From the NCBI GenBank assembly GCA_021772055.1, contig JAETNR010000009.1, positions 40,833 through 104,832 of the forward strand: a stretch of DNA of 64,000 nt. The letters run 5' to 3'. Below, piece by piece: positions 62,238 through 64,000 of the stretch (positions within the stretch are counted from its first letter, which is position 1; the number at the start of each line of letters is the position of its first letter). Source of the stretch: Blautia sp. Its GTDB lineage: Bacteria > Bacillota > Clostridia > Lachnospirales > Lachnospiraceae. The position numbers were made by a program, and so were the translations under genes. The notes under the pieces are model-generated. The model had not been told where the DNA came from, ran no database searches, and saw only the letters and a program-made list of their open reading frames with translations.

Positions 62238-62793
62238 AATTGTTCCAATACTCTTTATAAATTCTGCTGTTGTTTCCGTCAAGGTTTAACTGATACATTC
62301 TGAATATAACCAAAAAATCTTTTGGCTGCCATTGCTCCTCATAAGAATATTGATAGTTCATTCCCAATCGTTTCATTACTCTGCCGCTTCGTGAATTATT
62401 GACATCATGCGTCGCTGTAATATATGGAATACCATCCTTTTTTAATTGTGCAATAACTGCCTTGCCTGCTTCAGTAACAATTCCTTTATGCCAAAATTCT
62501 TTGCGAAGCCCATAGCCGAGGTCATAACTGTCATTTATTGCAACATTAATATACCCAATAGGATAATTATTTTCTCTTGAGCAGATTGCATAGTCATATG
62601 ATTGTTCCTGATTATACTTACTTTCATATTGTCTTTTATAAAATTCCATTGCTTCTTCCAATGAGTGCAATGGATACCACGGCAGAAATCTATTAACTTC
62701 TTCATCACAATAAATTTCATACAAGGCTTTTAAAGCATTTTCTGTAAATTTCCGTAATATAAGATGTTCTGTTTTAAGTGTCGGTGTATTCAT
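62206..62793 (-). CDS. GNAT N-acetyltransferase (RimJ/RimL type)
   Basis: 195 residues. TLKTEHLILRKFTENALKAL is the RimJ/L-like start, NYPIGYINVAINDSYDLGYG the core strand, and GLRKEFWHKGIVTEAGKAVI the acetyl-CoA pyrophosphate-binding region. ATG 62793 has GAGGG upstream. The last 20 residues overlap the degenerate toxin region. Intact and probably functional; acceptor unknown. Confidence 0.87.
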   Translation of the reverse strand: MNTPTLKTEHLILRKFTENALKALYEIYCDEEVNRFLPWYPLHSLEEAMEFYKRQYESKYNQEQSYDYAICSRENNYPIGYINVAINDSYDLGYGLRKEFWHKGIVTEAGKAVIAQLKKDGIPYITATHDVNNSRSGRVMKRLGMNYQYSYEEQWQPKDFLVIFRMYQLNLDGNNSRIYKEYWNNSTVHFVETDV

Positions 62794-63006
62794 ATTTCCC
62801 TCTACAATTCCGATTTTCTGGTATCTTCCAACATTGAAATTATACCTCAATTATTCGCTAATTTTCATATACAGTAATACCCTATTTCCACACACAGAAA
62901 AGGCAGCAGGAGACCATCCGGCACAAACTTTCTGTTATATTCCCTCCTTGAACCAAAACTGCCAGCCAACTTGCCGTTAAACTTCTATCCATTTCCTGCA
63001 ACTTCT

Positions 63007-63804
63007 TTATAATCCGTGAAATACTGGCTGCTGTTTTTCATAGGTGCAGAAATACTGAAACCCCAGCCTCTTCAGCAGATGTCTGGCCTCCTTAATATAA
63101 GCCCCTAAATGTTCTGCCTTGTGGCTGTCACTGCCAATCGTGATAATTTCGCCTCCCAGTTCCCGGTACAGCTTTAATATATTCATAGACGGGGTTGTAT
63201 TTTTCAGCCCATACCGATAGTATGATGTATTGAACTCTATTCCCTTGCCATCCGAAATCACAGTTTTCAATATCTTTGAAATAATCGGCTTTACTTTTTC
63301 AAATGGATATTCACCTTTTTCATCATACCGTGTAATAAGGTCCATATGCCCTAACACACTGTAATCCCGATATTCCCTTATGACATTCAGCATTTCCTCA
63401 TAATATTTCTCATTATATTCCTTCTGGCTTTTCCCTCTTTAAAAATCCTGTGTCCAAAATTCCTGGTCATCCACCTGATGAACAGACAGAATAACAAAAT
63501 CAAAAGGATATTTGTGAAACAATGCCCTGTATAACGGAATGGTATGTACCTGCATGCCAAATTCAATTCCAATCCTTATCCGGATTTTCTCCCTATATAT
63601 CTCTTGCAATTCTTTGATCCTGGCAATATACACCGGATAATCCACATTGGCAAGCGGCTCCTCTCCCCGGTACAATATCGGCTTCCCGCAATCCCAATCC
63701 TGCTTAACGCCATAATCCATATGGTCTGTAAAACAGATCTCATCCATTCCCCCGGCTACGGCATCCCTGACAACCTGCTCCATCAGATATACCGAACCAT
63801 ACAT
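63007..63804 (-). pseudogene. PHP-type histidinol-phosphatase with in-frame TAA and lost N-terminus
   Basis: Reading from 63804: GGMDEICFTDHMDYG, IRIGIEFGMQVHTI, ILSVHQVDDQEFWTQDF, then TAA at 63439-63441, then the same frame: RGKSQKEYNEKYYEEMLNV, YSVLGHMDLITRYDEKGEYP and ITIGSDSHKAEHLG. All are PHP metal-site motifs. The N-terminal HTH motif is missing: the visible frame begins MYGSVYLMEQVV. A CAA-to-TAA change explains the stop. Two defects suggest a dead gene. Confidence 0.8.
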
Positions 63805-64000
63805 TATCCCCTACTGTCACTTCAGAGAGCGGTTGTCAAGTGTGTTTGTAAACTTTTCCAATCTTTTGGTTACTATTCACAGCTCAATGTCAGTTAGTTA
63901 ACGATTAAGGTGTTTGACCTTCTTTGGGATAAAGCATTGGTCACGTTCCTGCAACCACTATTCAGGTGAAACTGGAGATTTTCTTGCTATTTATGGTACG
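63805..64000. other. Unassigned end of window
   Basis: About 200 bases without a recognisable gene, RNA or repeat. Confidence 0.4.

Noticed and set aside
1..64000. CRISPR array, tRNA or rRNA genes
   Set aside because: No regularly spaced repeats and no cloverleaf or rRNA signature were recognised on reading both strands; a scan with dedicated software was not possible.

Overview
The window is chromosomal DNA of a low-to-mid GC member of the Bacillota, most likely a gut Lachnospiraceae (Blautia, Dorea or Ruminococcus type). This rests on gene order: miaA followed by an aluminium-resistance/methionine gamma-lyase-like gene; mreBCD-mrdA-minDE-rodA; the sepF-ylmH-aroB-lspA-rluD block; and rplU-prp-rpmA-obgE-yhbY-nadD-yqeK-rsfS beside a radical SAM/DUF2344/RNase G unit. 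L27 carries the Prp-cleaved N-terminal extension of Bacillota. Genus and species cannot be fixed from the sequence alone.

Region 1 (1-21.4 kb, all + strand): miaA (5' cut by the window edge), a PLP enzyme, two flavoproteins and radC; then the cell-shape and division operon mreB-mreC-mreD-mrdA-minD-minE-rodA and a D,D-carboxypeptidase, closed by a strong terminator. A HelD-type helicase with a GH31 N-domain-like C-terminus, a cytosolic hybrid histidine kinase and a small P-loop protein follow.

Region 2 (21.5-44.6 kb, mostly - strand): Xer-type recombinase, dtd, AI-2E-type permease, ttcA-like (+), cytidylate kinase-like gene, rluD/lspA/aroB/ylmH/sepF/yggS, an HlyD-like protein, a secreted papain-family protease, lexA (+, with two abutting LexA-box-like elements), and the ribosome/GTPase/NAD operon with RNase G and radical SAM genes.

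Region 3 (45-59 kb, accessory): a cobalt/nickel-type ECF module (cbiM, cbiQ, cbiO), a complete peptide/nickel ABC transporter, divergent paired SAM methyltransferases, two further NikD/NikE-like ATPases, and an ArsR-permease-thioredoxin unit. Several genes are broken. cbiQ has an in-frame amber codon. cbiO is fused in frame to the C-terminal half of a LysR regulator. The second NikD-like gene has lost its start in a deletion joining it to the thioredoxin gene, and is also frameshifted.

Region 4 (59-64 kb): a graveyard with a LysR pseudogene, the start of a MobC-like gene next to the tail of a relaxase (remnant of a conjugative element), an Rpn-family nuclease, a frameshifted ToxN/AbiQ-like toxin, a GNAT acetyltransferase and a nonsense-mutated PHP histidinol phosphatase.

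The strongest candidates for something undescribed are the metal-uptake-like locus with paired methyltransferases (45-57 kb), the CbiO-LysR chimera, and the HelD/GH31-N fusion. No tRNA, rRNA or CRISPR array was recognised. All family assignments come from reading motifs and gene order; no database search was run.
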